From positions 31,658 to 95,657 of the forward strand of contig CBDUXT010000007.1 of assembly GCA_965371245.1 (NCBI GenBank): 64,000 bases of DNA, given 5' to 3'. This document shows, one piece after another, positions 8,354 to 17,937 of the stretch; the stretch's first letter is position 1, and each line of letters opens with the position of its first letter. This stretch comes from CBDUXT01 sp965371245. Lineage in GTDB: Bacteria; Planctomycetota; Phycisphaerae; UBA1845. The position numbers and the translations under genes were made by a program. Under the pieces are notes generated by a model. That model saw nothing but the letters and a program-made list of their open reading frames with translations. It was not told where the DNA came from and searched no databases.

Positions 8354-9379
8354 ATGCGCACGCTCAACGATGCAAGCCAACAACTTTTCGAACGGTCTCC
8401 CGACGAGCGATTCGAATCACTTCGAACGCTCTGGGAGCACTGCCAACAGGAGAAAGCGGAATCACTTGACCGGTGGGTTCCGCCGGAACAGTTCCGAGCG
8501 GAGCCCGACGCCGGAGGGCTGAGACTCAGCGTCGGCGAGGATTCGCTACGTTTGAACGATTGGAGCTTCGGCCAGGTCTGCCGGCTTGCCGGCGTCACCA
8601 AAGATACCGTCAATCGCCTGTCGCCCGATACCGCGGCAAGTGTCATGGAAGAGACACTGCCTCGGAACGGGAAGCCGTTTCAGGTGCTTACGCGAGACCA
8701 CCGCGTCCGCGCGGTCCATGGAGCGAGCTACACCCGGCTCTACAACGCCGACCTGCTCACGATGCTCCGTGAGTTCGCGACGGATTTCGAGCCGGCGCCC
8801 GTCGGCGTCAACGGCGCGACCGGATTGTATTGCGGAGAGCAAGATATGTTCTGCTTCCTGATCGATCCGTCGGGCTGGGCGGAGATTGCCGGTGAGGCCT
8901 TCGCTCCGGGTTTTTTCGTTTGGAACTCAGAGGTCGGACGCCGTTCGCTCGGTGTCAAGACGTTCTGGTTTCAGGCCGTCTGCCAGAATCACATCGTCTG
9001 GGACGCGGTCGAGGTCGTGGAGTTCAGCCGCAAACACACGGCCAAGGTCCACGACGGGCTTCGCGACATCCGCGACATCATCGCCCGCCTAGTCGAAAGC
9101 CGCGACCGCCGCCGCGACAGCTTTGTGCGCGTGGTGGAAAAAGCCGCCGCTCAGCGACTTGGTTCCGACGCCGACGAGGTTCTCGAAGTTCTCAAGGACC
9201 GCGGCATCCGGCGAACGCTCGCCAAGGAGGCCGTGCAACTCGCCGAAGCCAATGGCCGCGGATTCACGGTGTTTGCGATTGTGGACGCCCTCACACGCGT
9301 CGCCGGCCGAATGAAGTACGCCGGCGACCGCGTAGAGGCTGATGAGAAGGCCGGGAAGCTGCTTGCGCTCGTAGCGTAA
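8354..9379 (+). CDS. DUF932 phage/plasmid-like protein
   Basis: The product is 341 aa. The ATG at 8354 lies 5 nt after a perfect AGGAGG. The body matches the DUF932 (TIGR03299-like) family, found mainly on phages, plasmids and integrative elements: an N-terminal part with FGQVCRLAGVTKDTVNRL, a middle with RAVHGASYTRLYN and GLYCGEQDMFCFLIDP, then GFFVWNSEVGRRSLGVKTFW and VCQNHIVWDA. The C-terminal helical part contains AVQLAEANGRGFTVFAIVDALTR. The biochemical role of DUF932 proteins is not settled, though phage or plasmid DNA metabolism is often suggested. The following small gene (9419) starts 40 bp later and is likely in the same transcript. Confidence 0.88.
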   Translation: MRTLNDASQQLFERSPDERFESLRTLWEHCQQEKAESLDRWVPPEQFRAEPDAGGLRLSVGEDSLRLNDWSFGQVCRLAGVTKDTVNRLSPDTAASVMEETLPRNGKPFQVLTRDHRVRAVHGASYTRLYNADLLTMLREFATDFEPAPVGVNGATGLYCGEQDMFCFLIDPSGWAEIAGEAFAPGFFVWNSEVGRRSLGVKTFWFQAVCQNHIVWDAVEVVEFSRKHTAKVHDGLRDIRDIIARLVESRDRRRDSFVRVVEKAAAQRLGSDADEVLEVLKDRGIRRTLAKEAVQLAEANGRGFTVFAIVDALTRVAGRMKYAGDRVEADEKAGKLLALVA

Positions 9380-9418
9380 GCGGCTCCCGGCCATGGTTAA
9401 CAACAAGGAGAAAAGAGA

Positions 9419-9691
9419 ATGGCTAACAACAAACCTGTTCACGAAGTTCGGCTCGGCGTCGTCAAGGCCGCTGTTTGGGCAAACGACACCAAGGTCGGCG
9501 TCCGTTACGGCGTGACCTTCCAGCGCCTGTACAAGGACGGCGACGAGTGGAAGACGACCGAGAGCTTCGGTCGTGACGACCTGCCGCTTGTCGCCAAGGT
9601 CGCCGACATGGTCCACACCTGGATCTACCAGGAAGGGCGAAACGGCAACGGCGCCGAACGCACGGAGTCCGACTCCGGCGACGGATCGTAG
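9419..9691 (+). CDS. Small conserved island protein, paralogue A
   Basis: The product is 90 aa, starting with MANNKPVHEVRLGVVKAAVW and continuing with NDTKVGVRYGVTFQRLYKDG, EWKTTESFGRDDLPLVAKV and a terminal helix ending in WIYQ, then an acidic Gly/Ser tail. Ribosome site: AAGGAG about 11 nt upstream of ATG. It is the clearest member of a three-member family in this island, with relatives at 7299-7601 and 29572-29847. Predicted secondary structure from the pattern is three or four beta strands and one helix. A single-stranded nucleic-acid-binding fold (PC4/whirly-like) is a testable guess. It is probably co-transcribed with the DUF932 gene. Confidence 0.8.
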   Translation: MANNKPVHEVRLGVVKAAVWANDTKVGVRYGVTFQRLYKDGDEWKTTESFGRDDLPLVAKVADMVHTWIYQEGRNGNGAERTESDSGDGS

Positions 9692-10101
9692 ATACGGACG
9701 GTTTTCCAGAGGCCCAAACCGCACCACCGGGCCTCTACCGGATTCTCGCCTCCGCAGGCGCCTTGAGTATTGCACTGTACGAGTTTCGAACGGAAAGACC
9801 GGGCGCTCCGGCCCCAGAGAGTTCCATCGCAGTGACAACCACCAAATCAGACGACCATGTAGGAAGGTGCCGAATCTCACCCCGCCGCGGCGTTGCCACG
9901 GAGCCCAGCCAGAGGCGAGAACCCGGAGCCGACGGCCGTAGATGAGAGGCGCTAACAAACAACCGACTATTCGTGTTCCGTTGGTCTGACATATCAGCCG
10001 AGCGTTTCGACACTGGACGGCATTTGAATACAGGCAATACCGGAATCTCCTCATAAACTGCGACAGCCGCAACGACAGAGACAACCGGTTGTAGGATGTC
10101 C
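9692..10101. other. Convergent intergenic region
   Basis: The stretch lies between the plus-strand small gene and the end of the minus-strand protease gene. A stem GAGGCCC/GGGCCTC near 9711-9734 might terminate the plus transcript, but it lacks a T-tract. No gene is seen; the frames here have no ribosome sites. Confidence 0.45.
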
Positions 10102-13100
10102 TCAAGGGTCAATCGTGATTGCTCGACATCCGTCGTTTCCAGCCGGGCACACATCAGTGCATCCATTGAAGACATCTACACCGGCCTTAAGGTATTGGGT
10201 GCCGATTAGTGCCCCACAGTTCATTCCGTACGTAACGGGGAACCTCAAAGACTGACCTGGGGCAAGTGAATTCACATTAAACGTGAGTACGAACAAGGGG
10301 AATCCCGCGCAGGCACCGTAGTCACCGCAAGCCGAGTTAAGACATATTCCGGTTCTCCAACAGCGCGGCTCAGAAGATATGTTGCCCACGTTTGTCACCT
10401 GTACGGTCCAAGAAACTGAATTACATATCCTTCCGCGTGACGGAGCGTCGAGTATCTCGAACTCCAGATCCCAAATCGGGACGGCGATCGGCAGTTGGAC
10501 GTTCAGGCAATCGTTGGAGGGCGTGGAATCCAAGAGAAGTGAGCATGCAGTGACAGTAAACTCGTTCAGCCCTCCGCAAGCACCGGACGAGAGCGGTGTC
10601 AGAAGACTTACGAAACCTGTTGCTTCTCCGAAGGCCGGGACTTGGACTGTCGTTTCACCGCAATTCCCTTGAATGCACACTCTCGCAGTGGCGGCCGTGC
10701 CGGTTGAACCTGAGTTACGGAGTGCCACGCCATAGTTGCGCGGCCCGATCCCCCCAATGACCCCGCCGGGCAGGATGATACTCGCGACGGATACCTCCGG
10801 CGGCAGGTCGAGAGGGCAGCCGGTGGAATCCACGGCAACGTCCGTGGTTCCGGGACACTGATCCATCTGATCGGGCACGCCGTCGCCATCCCCGTCGAGA
10901 ACACACCCGACCTGATCAACTATCCCTCCGGTTGTTCCAGGACAATCGTCGAGATCATCGTTGACGCCATCTTCGTCGCTGTCCCGTTGATTCGCAGCAC
11001 AACCGCGGTCGTCAACGGCTAGCAAGGATTCTGTCGCAGGACACTCGTCGAGGTCGTCGAAGACTCCGTCGCCGTCCTTGTCGATCCCACGCCCCGGCTC
11101 AAACCCCACGGCCACGGGAAGCAAGGCCACGCCCTGCGGAGATTGCAGCCCGGTGATCGGTAAGTCCTCAACGTCGGTTCCATCGAGGTCGGCGCGATGG
11201 ATTTTGTCCGTCAGCGAATCCGCCCAGTAAATCTTGCCACCCTCAGGATCGATCACAATTCCTTGTGGTGATAGGAGCCCCGAAATTGGCAGCTCCTCAA
11301 CAGACGTACCATCCAGGTTCGCGCGTCGAATCGCGTCCGCGCCATTGTCGGTCCAGTAGATCTTCTTGTTAAGTGGGTCCATGGCGATGCCCTGTGGGGA
11401 GATGAGGCCGCTGATCGGCAAGTCCTCCGCGTCGGTTCCATCGAGGTCGGCGCGCTGGATCTTGTCTGTCAGTGAGTCGATCCAGTAGATCTTGCCACCC
11501 GCGGGATCGACCACAATTCCTTGCGGTGACAGCAGCCCGGAAATCGGCAGCTCCTCAGCAGATGTACCATCCAGGTTCGCGCGCCCAATTGTGTCCGTTC
11601 CACTGTCGGTCCAGTAGATCTTCTTGTTAAGTGAGTCCACGCCGATGCCCCGCGGGGAGATGAGCCCGCTGATCGGTAGGTCCTCAACGCCGCTTCCATC
11701 GAGGCCGGCGCGCTGGATTTTGTCCGTCAGCGAGTCGGTCCAGTAGATCTTGAAACCCACGGGATCGACCGCAATTCCTTGCGGTGATAGGAGTCCAGAA
11801 ATCGGCAGCTCCTCAACAGATGTACCATCCAGGTTTGCGCGTCTAATTGTGTCCGTGCCAACGTCGGTCCAGATGATTGATGCCGCCGATGGTGGGGGCG
11901 GGGAACTCTCCGCATGGAGAAAACGGATGTTATCCACCCAAACGGTACCCGCGCTAAGCCCCGGGTTGAGATCCTTTTCAACCACGAAGGCAATCTCGCC
12001 CAATGGATATTGGGAGGACACGGCCACCTCCATCGTATGCACGATACCCGGCGGCAAAACCAGTGTATTGGTATCTCGCGTCTCGGCTAGGTTGGTCTTG
12101 AGTTCTTTTCTCAGTGTGACCGCGGATGACACTTCCACATCACATACTACGCGGTCGCAGGGTTTCACCATAGTAACTTCAGGCTCCAGAACAACCCAAG
12201 CGTCGTCTGGCGAGTTGTCCAATGTCCAGCGAAATTCCAGTCGGCGCTCTCCGTTAGTCGTGAGCACATCCGCCTCGTTACCTTCATTGGTGATCGGTGG
12301 CCGGATGGGCTCCTGAAAATCAAAGAGCGTATCGATGACCGGCGTCCGACACACGCGGATCGGCACCGCGATGTTCAGTTGGAATATGCATAGCGTTTCG
12401 CGCAGTGCGCGCGCCATGCTCACGGTGCAAGGTGAGTCTCCGACCTTGTGAACGATGACGCCATCGACGGAGCATCCATTGCGTGCATTGGAAATGGTCA
12501 CCTCTTCACCCTCGACCAATCCAAGATCTTCAAACAAGCTTTGAGCGATCCACACCTCCATCACTCCTGCAGGTTGCCCGGGTGCATTGCAGATCAGTGG
12601 TGCACGCGCAAATGTGCCCGCGGCCAGCTCGTCTCCATCCGGGCTGCCATCAGCGTCGCTGTCTGTACTCTTGGGATCCAGCCCGAACTGCACCTCGAAC
12701 CCGTCCTCTACACCATCGCCGTCGGTGTCTTTGGATGCCGGATCCGTTCGTGAGACGAGTTCTTCGAAGATATCCGAAAGCCCGTCCTCGTCGGTGTCGG
12801 GGCCGTCGGGCGTCGGGTCTTCGACCTGGCTCGGGTCCACGGGAAGGTCCGCGATGATCGGGGCCACCATACCATCCCGACTTCCGTAGAGATCCTGAAT
12901 CATGCCTATGTCTACCTGCGACAGAACCGCGCGCGCCGCACCTCGCGACTCCCGATCGATCGACTCATGCATCACAGCGCCGATGTCGTCGGCATGGACG
13001 AGCCCTAGGCTATGTCCCAGCTCGTGAAGGACGAGCGCAAACTGGACATTTTCCTCCGCGGGATCCTGAAGCTGATCGAAGACCTGTACGATCTGCCTGA

Positions 13101-13617
13101 CCGGTTCATCGCCGCTGGGTAGCTCGGCCCAACCCCAGAATTCCACGCTATCCTCGCGTAGTGGCTCGCAACAGGGAGGTGATGCGCAAGGCGCGCATAA
13201 CTCGATCTCAATGTCGGCCGGCTCGTTCGCTCCTGCCTCCCTGATCTCCAGGGGCACGAGCCTCGCATACGCCTCCGCCGCGTCCATATATAGCGCGCTG
13301 AGGGTATTGAGGTCGGCATCTTCTACCGGACCGGTTACCCTGTATGCGAGTTCACTCTTCGACCACTTGTTTCGAGCCCGCCCCCCCAAGCCGGTTCCGT
13401 TTGACGACGTGCGGGGGCCCTTCGGAATCGAATCACTCCTGATCGACCCGCCAGGGGAGACGAACGCGCCCGGAGGGATTTCAAAGCAGCTCAACGCCCA
13501 GGCCATGACGAAGTTAGCAAGGACCAGTCGTGGCCATGGCCAGCTACGCCAACGAATGCCTGCCGATCCACTTGCGATCCACACATCCGTACTTTGGGAT
13601 TGTGTCGGTTCCGACAT
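10102..13617 (-). CDS. Secreted metzincin-like metalloprotease with TSP3, YWTD-type and CARDB-like repeats
   Basis: The product is about 1171 aa. The start chosen is ATG 13617, with an AAAGGA site; an upstream frame start at 13656 is less likely. An N-terminal hydrophobic segment with MAWALSCFEIPPG suggests export. About residues 195-235 carry HELGHSLGLVH, the metzincin zinc motif, and a following AVMHES Met-turn-like segment. Ca-binding thrombospondin type 3 repeats (DTDGDGVEDG type) occur twice. Six 43-residue YWTD-like repeats follow, each with KIYWTD or KIYWID, probably forming a beta propeller. Two CARDB-like Ig-type domains end the protein. It is probably surface-attached or released and acts on extracellular protein. 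It follows 13668-15164 by 50 bp in the same direction, suggesting an operon. Confidence 0.85.
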   Translation of the reverse strand: MSEPTQSQSTDVWIASGSAGIRWRSWPWPRLVLANFVMAWALSCFEIPPGAFVSPGGSIRSDSIPKGPRTSSNGTGLGGRARNKWSKSELAYRVTGPVEDADLNTLSALYMDAAEAYARLVPLEIREAGANEPADIEIELCAPCASPPCCEPLREDSVEFWGWAELPSGDEPVRQIVQVFDQLQDPAEENVQFALVLHELGHSLGLVHADDIGAVMHESIDRESRGAARAVLSQVDIGMIQDLYGSRDGMVAPIIADLPVDPSQVEDPTPDGPDTDEDGLSDIFEELVSRTDPASKDTDGDGVEDGFEVQFGLDPKSTDSDADGSPDGDELAAGTFARAPLICNAPGQPAGVMEVWIAQSLFEDLGLVEGEEVTISNARNGCSVDGVIVHKVGDSPCTVSMARALRETLCIFQLNIAVPIRVCRTPVIDTLFDFQEPIRPPITNEGNEADVLTTNGERRLEFRWTLDNSPDDAWVVLEPEVTMVKPCDRVVCDVEVSSAVTLRKELKTNLAETRDTNTLVLPPGIVHTMEVAVSSQYPLGEIAFVVEKDLNPGLSAGTVWVDNIRFLHAESSPPPPSAASIIWTDVGTDTIRRANLDGTSVEELPISGLLSPQGIAVDPVGFKIYWTDSLTDKIQRAGLDGSGVEDLPISGLISPRGIGVDSLNKKIYWTDSGTDTIGRANLDGTSAEELPISGLLSPQGIVVDPAGGKIYWIDSLTDKIQRADLDGTDAEDLPISGLISPQGIAMDPLNKKIYWTDNGADAIRRANLDGTSVEELPISGLLSPQGIVIDPEGGKIYWADSLTDKIHRADLDGTDVEDLPITGLQSPQGVALLPVAVGFEPGRGIDKDGDGVFDDLDECPATESLLAVDDRGCAANQRDSDEDGVNDDLDDCPGTTGGIVDQVGCVLDGDGDGVPDQMDQCPGTTDVAVDSTGCPLDLPPEVSVASIILPGGVIGGIGPRNYGVALRNSGSTGTAATARVCIQGNCGETTVQVPAFGEATGFVSLLTPLSSGACGGLNEFTVTACSLLLDSTPSNDCLNVQLPIAVPIWDLEFEILDAPSRGRICNSVSWTVQVTNVGNISSEPRCWRTGICLNSACGDYGACAGFPLFVLTFNVNSLAPGQSLRFPVTYGMNCGALIGTQYLKAGVDVFNGCTDVCPAGNDGCRAITIDP
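11110..11885. repeat. 258-bp tandem coding repeats (three copies, each two 43-aa units)
   Basis: Within the protease gene the segments beginning near 11231, 11489 and 11747 are close copies at a 258-bp spacing. Each encodes two alternating YWTD-like units with SLTDKIQRADLDG or GTDTIGRANLDG signatures. The high nucleotide identity implies recent duplication or gene conversion. Copy number may vary between strains and could collapse in short-read assembly. Confidence 0.85.
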
Positions 13618-13667
13618 TCTCTTTATCCTTTCCCGACAGGGCCGAATACGCCACAACGGGGCCAGCG

Positions 13668-15164
13668 TCAGTCGCTGATTCCCTGCTTCCTTCTGAACTC
13701 TCGCAACTCGCCTACCTTGTCGTGGTTCCCGAGGCGGTAGTAGATGGCCTCCGCTGCCCTGACCGCGTCGTCACGGCATGGAGCGTCGTCCACAGTGGAA
13801 CACCACTCGGCCTTCAACAGGAGCAGGCGGGCCTGCTCACCCCAAAGCCCTGCCGCGCGCGCCGCGTCTATCGCCATGGTGAGCTGAAGGGCAATATCAG
13901 GAACCGCATGTCCGAGGTTGGCCAATCGGATGAGAAGATCGTGACATCGAATCTGATACAATGGGATCTGTGCGTCCGTCGTATCCTGAAGCGCCTTCCG
14001 GATGCGCGCCTCCAGAGCCGCTTTGTCGCCGTTATTTGCACCAGGAACCTCAAGCTCTGTTACCGCGATGTCTAATGCCGCCACTCTGCAAATGAAGCCA
14101 CCAAGTTGAGATCCCAGATCGCACGAGTTGGCGTCGTACTCCGGCAGGAATCTGGTACGCAGCTCCACTAGTTCGGCGGCCGCGAGGTCGGGGCTACCCT
14201 CATTAAGATAGCGGGAGATTCTCCCTTGCCGGGCTTCCAGTTCGTGCCAGACATCTCCGTTGGCCTTGAACCATTGTAGTGCGCGTTCGCGATAATAGGA
14301 AGCCTGGGGATCATTTCCTAAAGCCCTGGCGAGCGTGGCGTCTCGGATGGCGCGACGCATTGGGTCGAGTTGTGCCACTTTGATGTCGCTTAGAACCTCC
14401 GCGGCCTGTCCGACGGCGCCTCGATGCATCAGGGCGACCGCCTGCAGAATCGAAACCCGCAACTGTCGGCTCGGATCACACTGTGACGCAACCATTAGCC
14501 GCACCGCGTTTTGCGCGTAGGCTTCGGTGTTGCCCATCTGTATTTTGAGTCGCGTGTCATCGTAAAGGGTGTCGAAAAGCAGAGCAGAAGGCAAGACATC
14601 CTCGTTCTTAAGAACCGTACCGAACCATTCTTGAGCGAGCAGGTAGTTGCCGGTTACGAACCGTATCAGACCCTTCACGTATTGGCCGCGAATCGCGACA
14701 AGACCGCTGAACTGGTTCTTGTTGGCTTCTGCCTCCTGCCAAAGCCTCTCCGCATCCACGATGTTACCTTTGTACAACTCTGCCACCGTCGCGTATAACA
14801 AGACCTCGGCCTCACACTTGCATTCTTCTAACGCGGCAGGAGCGCCCGAATCGCCTGTTGGGCAGGTGGATCGCGCCTTTCGTACTTGCTCCGCCACTTC
14901 AAGCCAGTCGGCGCGTTCCGCTGCCAGTTCGATATCCGGTAGATAGTCGCACGGGGTTGGCGTGCATCTTACGGCGAGAAACAGAAAGCCTCCGCTTGCC
15001 GCCAGCACTGCACAGACCAGCCAGACTAGCAAGCTCGCCAGCATCCCGGAGCGCTCCTTCGCCCAGAACGGTCGCAACCGCGTTCGCAGACTGCCACAGA
15101 ATTTGCGGACCCGTTTCGAGACCTTCCACTCTTTCCGACGTCGAGTTCCGAAGCGTCTCCTCAT
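13668..15164 (-). CDS. Membrane-anchored helical-repeat (TPR-like) protein
   Basis: The product is 498 aa. A very basic N-terminus is followed by one membrane span, about residues 43-66 (LASLLVWLVCAVLAASGGFL). The exported part is all-helical with alternating Ala/Leu/Glu patterns that look like degenerate TPR or SEL1-type repeats, with several Cys pairs (TPTPCDYLPD, EECKCEAE). ATG 15164 has a GGGGAG site 6 nt upstream. It lies 50 bp upstream of the metzincin-like protease in the same direction. It could be a sensor or scaffold for that protease. No family is recognised with certainty. Confidence 0.72.
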   Translation of the reverse strand: MRRRFGTRRRKEWKVSKRVRKFCGSLRTRLRPFWAKERSGMLASLLVWLVCAVLAASGGFLFLAVRCTPTPCDYLPDIELAAERADWLEVAEQVRKARSTCPTGDSGAPAALEECKCEAEVLLYATVAELYKGNIVDAERLWQEAEANKNQFSGLVAIRGQYVKGLIRFVTGNYLLAQEWFGTVLKNEDVLPSALLFDTLYDDTRLKIQMGNTEAYAQNAVRLMVASQCDPSRQLRVSILQAVALMHRGAVGQAAEVLSDIKVAQLDPMRRAIRDATLARALGNDPQASYYRERALQWFKANGDVWHELEARQGRISRYLNEGSPDLAAAELVELRTRFLPEYDANSCDLGSQLGGFICRVAALDIAVTELEVPGANNGDKAALEARIRKALQDTTDAQIPLYQIRCHDLLIRLANLGHAVPDIALQLTMAIDAARAAGLWGEQARLLLLKAEWCSTVDDAPCRDDAVRAAEAIYYRLGNHDKVGELREFRRKQGISD

Positions 15165-16056
15165 CGTTCGCTCCCCACTCCTCCCCTGAATGGAATGCTA
15201 TCCGCCCGGCAACAGTGTCGATTCCGCGAGCCTGATGAAGTCGAAACGACTCTTCGGACTGTGGATGCGGAGGGGAATCAGTATACGCATACTTGACAGC
15301 ATCTTCAGGCTATCGCCTCATTTAGTAAGGTGCGGTAATCCCGTAAAGTGCCCATGTCTCTTCGTTGACCCGGTTTGACAGCGAGGGCCGCGTCATGGCT
15401 GTAGGGCTCGAAGGCAGAGTTGGATCGATGTCGGTCGCATTAGACAGGGGCCTTAGGATCTCCCGGGCCGCCTGATCGAGCCCAACAAAGCTTTGAGCCC
15501 GGGTCTTCCAGATGGATCGATCGTGACGGCATAAACTGTGCAGATCCCCCTTGTGGTTCAAGCGTCTTGTGCCATTCTATCAGCGGCATCCAATGGGCGG
15601 TAGACCAAGACAGGAACTTCGTGGGCAGTCGGGTGGCAAACTCAGGCTCGATTTCGACGGAGCGGAGGGGATCTCAGTTCGCAGAACGTATGTTCCCGCT
15701 TGCTATCTGCGAGATTCATGTAGCCTATGCCGTTGGCGCTGCCGTAGGCTACACAAACAGCCAAGTGGCATCGCCCGTGTCTGAATCCCGACTTGACGTA
15801 CAGGCTCCAGCAAAAAAGGAGAAACATCAGTTTCTCGCGCACATCTTGGGACCCCGAAGCCATTACGATAGTGGCGATCGAGTTCCCCGTCTTGGTGGGA
15901 GGTGCCGGGATAGAATTGTAACCTTGGAGGCGCCAACTCGGAAAGGCTGGGTGAGATGGTCTCGTCCCCCGTATGCCGCGAGGCGTAGAAACAGCCCTAT
16001 AAGCTTCATCTCAACCGGACAAGCGCAGCGAAAGCCGGGAGGAGCGACCGGCCAGG
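15165..16056. other. Non-coding stretch upstream of the cargo pair
   Basis: About 890 bp without a supported gene. It must contain the promoter of the minus-strand cargo operon. A minus-strand frame at 15322-15561 (79 aa) and a plus frame at 15567-16127 lack ribosome sites and recognisable domains. The end near 16057 borders a recombinase gene, so an old element junction may lie here. Confidence 0.45.
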
Positions 16057-17259
16057 TCAAATCGGCACGTCGTGGGACGCGCTCTCGGACACCGATATCC
16101 GCCGCTTGTCGTAGATTTGGGTCGTAGTTACGTGCCGGTGACCGAGTAGATCCTGTACTTTCCGGATTTCCACGCCACCTCCGAGCAGCAGCGTTGCCGT
16201 CGTAGCCCGAAGGGAATGCGGCGTGTAAATGCACCGCGACACTGTCGTCCCGTCGGCCGTGGCCTCTCGCTTCACCGCGCCAGGTAGGCGGCGCAGATAT
16301 TCCATGATTAGGTGATACATGCCCATGGGATGGAAGTGCCGCTCGGCCAGCTTGTCGCTGTTCGAGCTGGCCCGCGGTCGGAAGAGCGGCCCACACGTGA
16401 GACCGGATCTGTCGATGTACTCGGCGATTGCCTCGGCCGCAGCGAAGTGCAGGCCAATTGTTCGATGTCTACAGCCCTTTTCGCTCAGCCGGATCGTTGC
16501 TTCCTCACCGTCGCGGTGGAAGTCGCTGAGCTTGAGCCGGCAACCGGCCCCGATTCGCGCCCCCGCGTACAGGTAGAACTTCAGAATCGCACGATCGCGC
16601 GCATCGACGAGCGAGTCGCTGGCAGGCATGTTCATCAGCTGCCGCGCTCGCGTGGCTGGGAGCGCCCTGGTGTCGTGAAGCGGGTCGTTCGATTCCCGAC
16701 TGATGAACTGTGCGTGGGCCGGATTCGGCACTGTGATCGGCAAGCGTAGCTCCACCGCTGAGGCCGCCAGGAACTTATAGAAGCTCGACAGCGACGAGAT
16801 TCGCCGGTTCAAGGTCTTCGGCGCCGCCTGGTGCAAGATCAGATGTTCCCGGTAGGCCTGAACGTCCTTCACGGACACGGTGTACATTCGCCACGACTCA
16901 GCGGGCCAATCGAAGCCCACGAATCTGATGAAGGATTCCACGTCCTGCCGGTAGGCGCGTTGCGTGTGCGGACTCCGGCGACGGGCGACCCAGGTTTCGA
17001 ACAAGCCTGCCACGCAGCTGTAGAACGTCTCAACGCGGTGACGTACCTCCGGCGTCACGTGACCGACGAGAACGGGTGGAAGCCCGACCCGGTCGGTCGG
17101 GTCTGTGAGCAGGTTGCTGGTATTCGTAATGTCCGTCGTCCTGTCCACGTGTTCTTGGATGCCCGATGTACCGCACGGCACAGGGCCGTGATTGCACTGA
17201 ATCGTTGCGGTTTTTCCCTTCTCGCTCGCGCTGCCACTGTTGATAGAATCTCTTATCAT
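16057..17259 (-). CDS. Tyrosine recombinase / phage-type integrase
   Basis: The product is 400 aa from ATG 17259; an ATG at 17313 and a GTG near the GGACAGGACG region are alternatives because the first 60 residues are not conserved-looking. An N-terminal SAM-like core-binding domain (SPHTQRAYRQDVESFIRF) is followed by the catalytic domain: the first Arg in AGARIGAGCRLKLSDF, then HSLR at about 348-351, LLGHRHV with His at 374, and the nucleophile Tyr at about 383 in TQIYDKRR. All expected catalytic residues appear present, so it may be active. It lies divergently from a truncated recombinase (17286-17615), so two integration events are stacked here. Confidence 0.88.
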   Translation of the reverse strand: MIRDSINSGSASEKGKTATIQCNHGPVPCGTSGIQEHVDRTTDITNTSNLLTDPTDRVGLPPVLVGHVTPEVRHRVETFYSCVAGLFETWVARRRSPHTQRAYRQDVESFIRFVGFDWPAESWRMYTVSVKDVQAYREHLILHQAAPKTLNRRISSLSSFYKFLAASAVELRLPITVPNPAHAQFISRESNDPLHDTRALPATRARQLMNMPASDSLVDARDRAILKFYLYAGARIGAGCRLKLSDFHRDGEEATIRLSEKGCRHRTIGLHFAAAEAIAEYIDRSGLTCGPLFRPRASSNSDKLAERHFHPMGMYHLIMEYLRRLPGAVKREATADGTTVSRCIYTPHSLRATTATLLLGGGVEIRKVQDLLGHRHVTTTQIYDKRRISVSESASHDVPI

Positions 17260-17285
17260 AAGTCGCAGGCCCGGCGCAAGCCGTC

Positions 17286-17615
17286 TTGCGACGGGCCGAT
17301 TCCCGCATGTCATTCGTCGACTTCCTTGACTTGGAATTCGAGCACCGCATCGGCCGGCAGCCGTTTCCCCGGCGGCACATGGACTCGGATCCCTTGGACC
17401 GGATCGTCAGGAAGTACGCGCGCCGGCTCGGCCTCACCCGTGGCTACTCGGCCCACTCGATGCGGGCCACGTTCATCGCAACGGCTTTGGAGAACGGCTG
17501 CAGCCTGGAGGATGTCCAGCGCGCCGCCGGCCACGCTGACCCATCGACGACCACGCTCTACGATCGGCGCGGCTATAACCCCGAAAAATCCGCCTCATTT
17601 TTCGCCAATTACTGA
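17286..17615 (+). pseudogene. C-terminal fragment of a second tyrosine recombinase
   Basis: The 109-aa frame matches only the end of a tyrosine recombinase: SAHSMRATFIATALENG, then VQRAAGHADPSTTTLYD with the His and Tyr of the active site, and the tail RRGYNPEKSASFFANY. The N-terminal DNA-binding domain and the first catalytic Arg are missing. It runs opposite to the intact recombinase 16057-17259. It is therefore the remnant of an older integrase cut by insertion or deletion. A fragment like this could still be translated but not recombine DNA. Confidence 0.8.
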
Positions 17616-17937
17616 TCCAATCGCCCATTTTCACAGCCAAGAATCTCGCTGCTGCTGTACGCAAGCCCGCTAACGAGTACAATGCGCCGAGACCTGGGGT
17701 CGCTGATCGCCAGATAACCGTTGCCCAGGAGCGACCTTGCAGGAGCCCCGAGCGGTACACTTGCCGTTACGTTCGGCCATCGACAGGTCGCAAGGAGGTC
17801 GTTTTGGAGGAGTTGTGCTGATCGTAGTAAGGGCCCCGTTCATGATCTTCCGCTTCAGGGCCAATCAACTCGTTGATAATGCTTGCTTTCGCGAATGACT
17901 TGCGGCCTGCGCGGTAGCCAGCGCTACAGGTGCGATA
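17616..17937. other. Intergenic region upstream of the methyltransferase
   Basis: No gene is seen in 320 bp. It follows the broken recombinase and precedes the C5-methyltransferase, whose ATG 17938 has AGGTG about 7 nt upstream. It is a likely promoter region for the defence block and a possible old element end. Confidence 0.4.

Noticed and set aside
9089..10105. Long minus-strand frame across the DUF932 and small gene region
   Set aside because: It overlaps two genes with good ribosome sites and recognisable families on the plus strand and shows no domain.
15567..16127. 186-aa plus-strand frame upstream of the recombinase
   Set aside because: Low-complexity composition, no ribosome site, partly antisense to the recombinase end.
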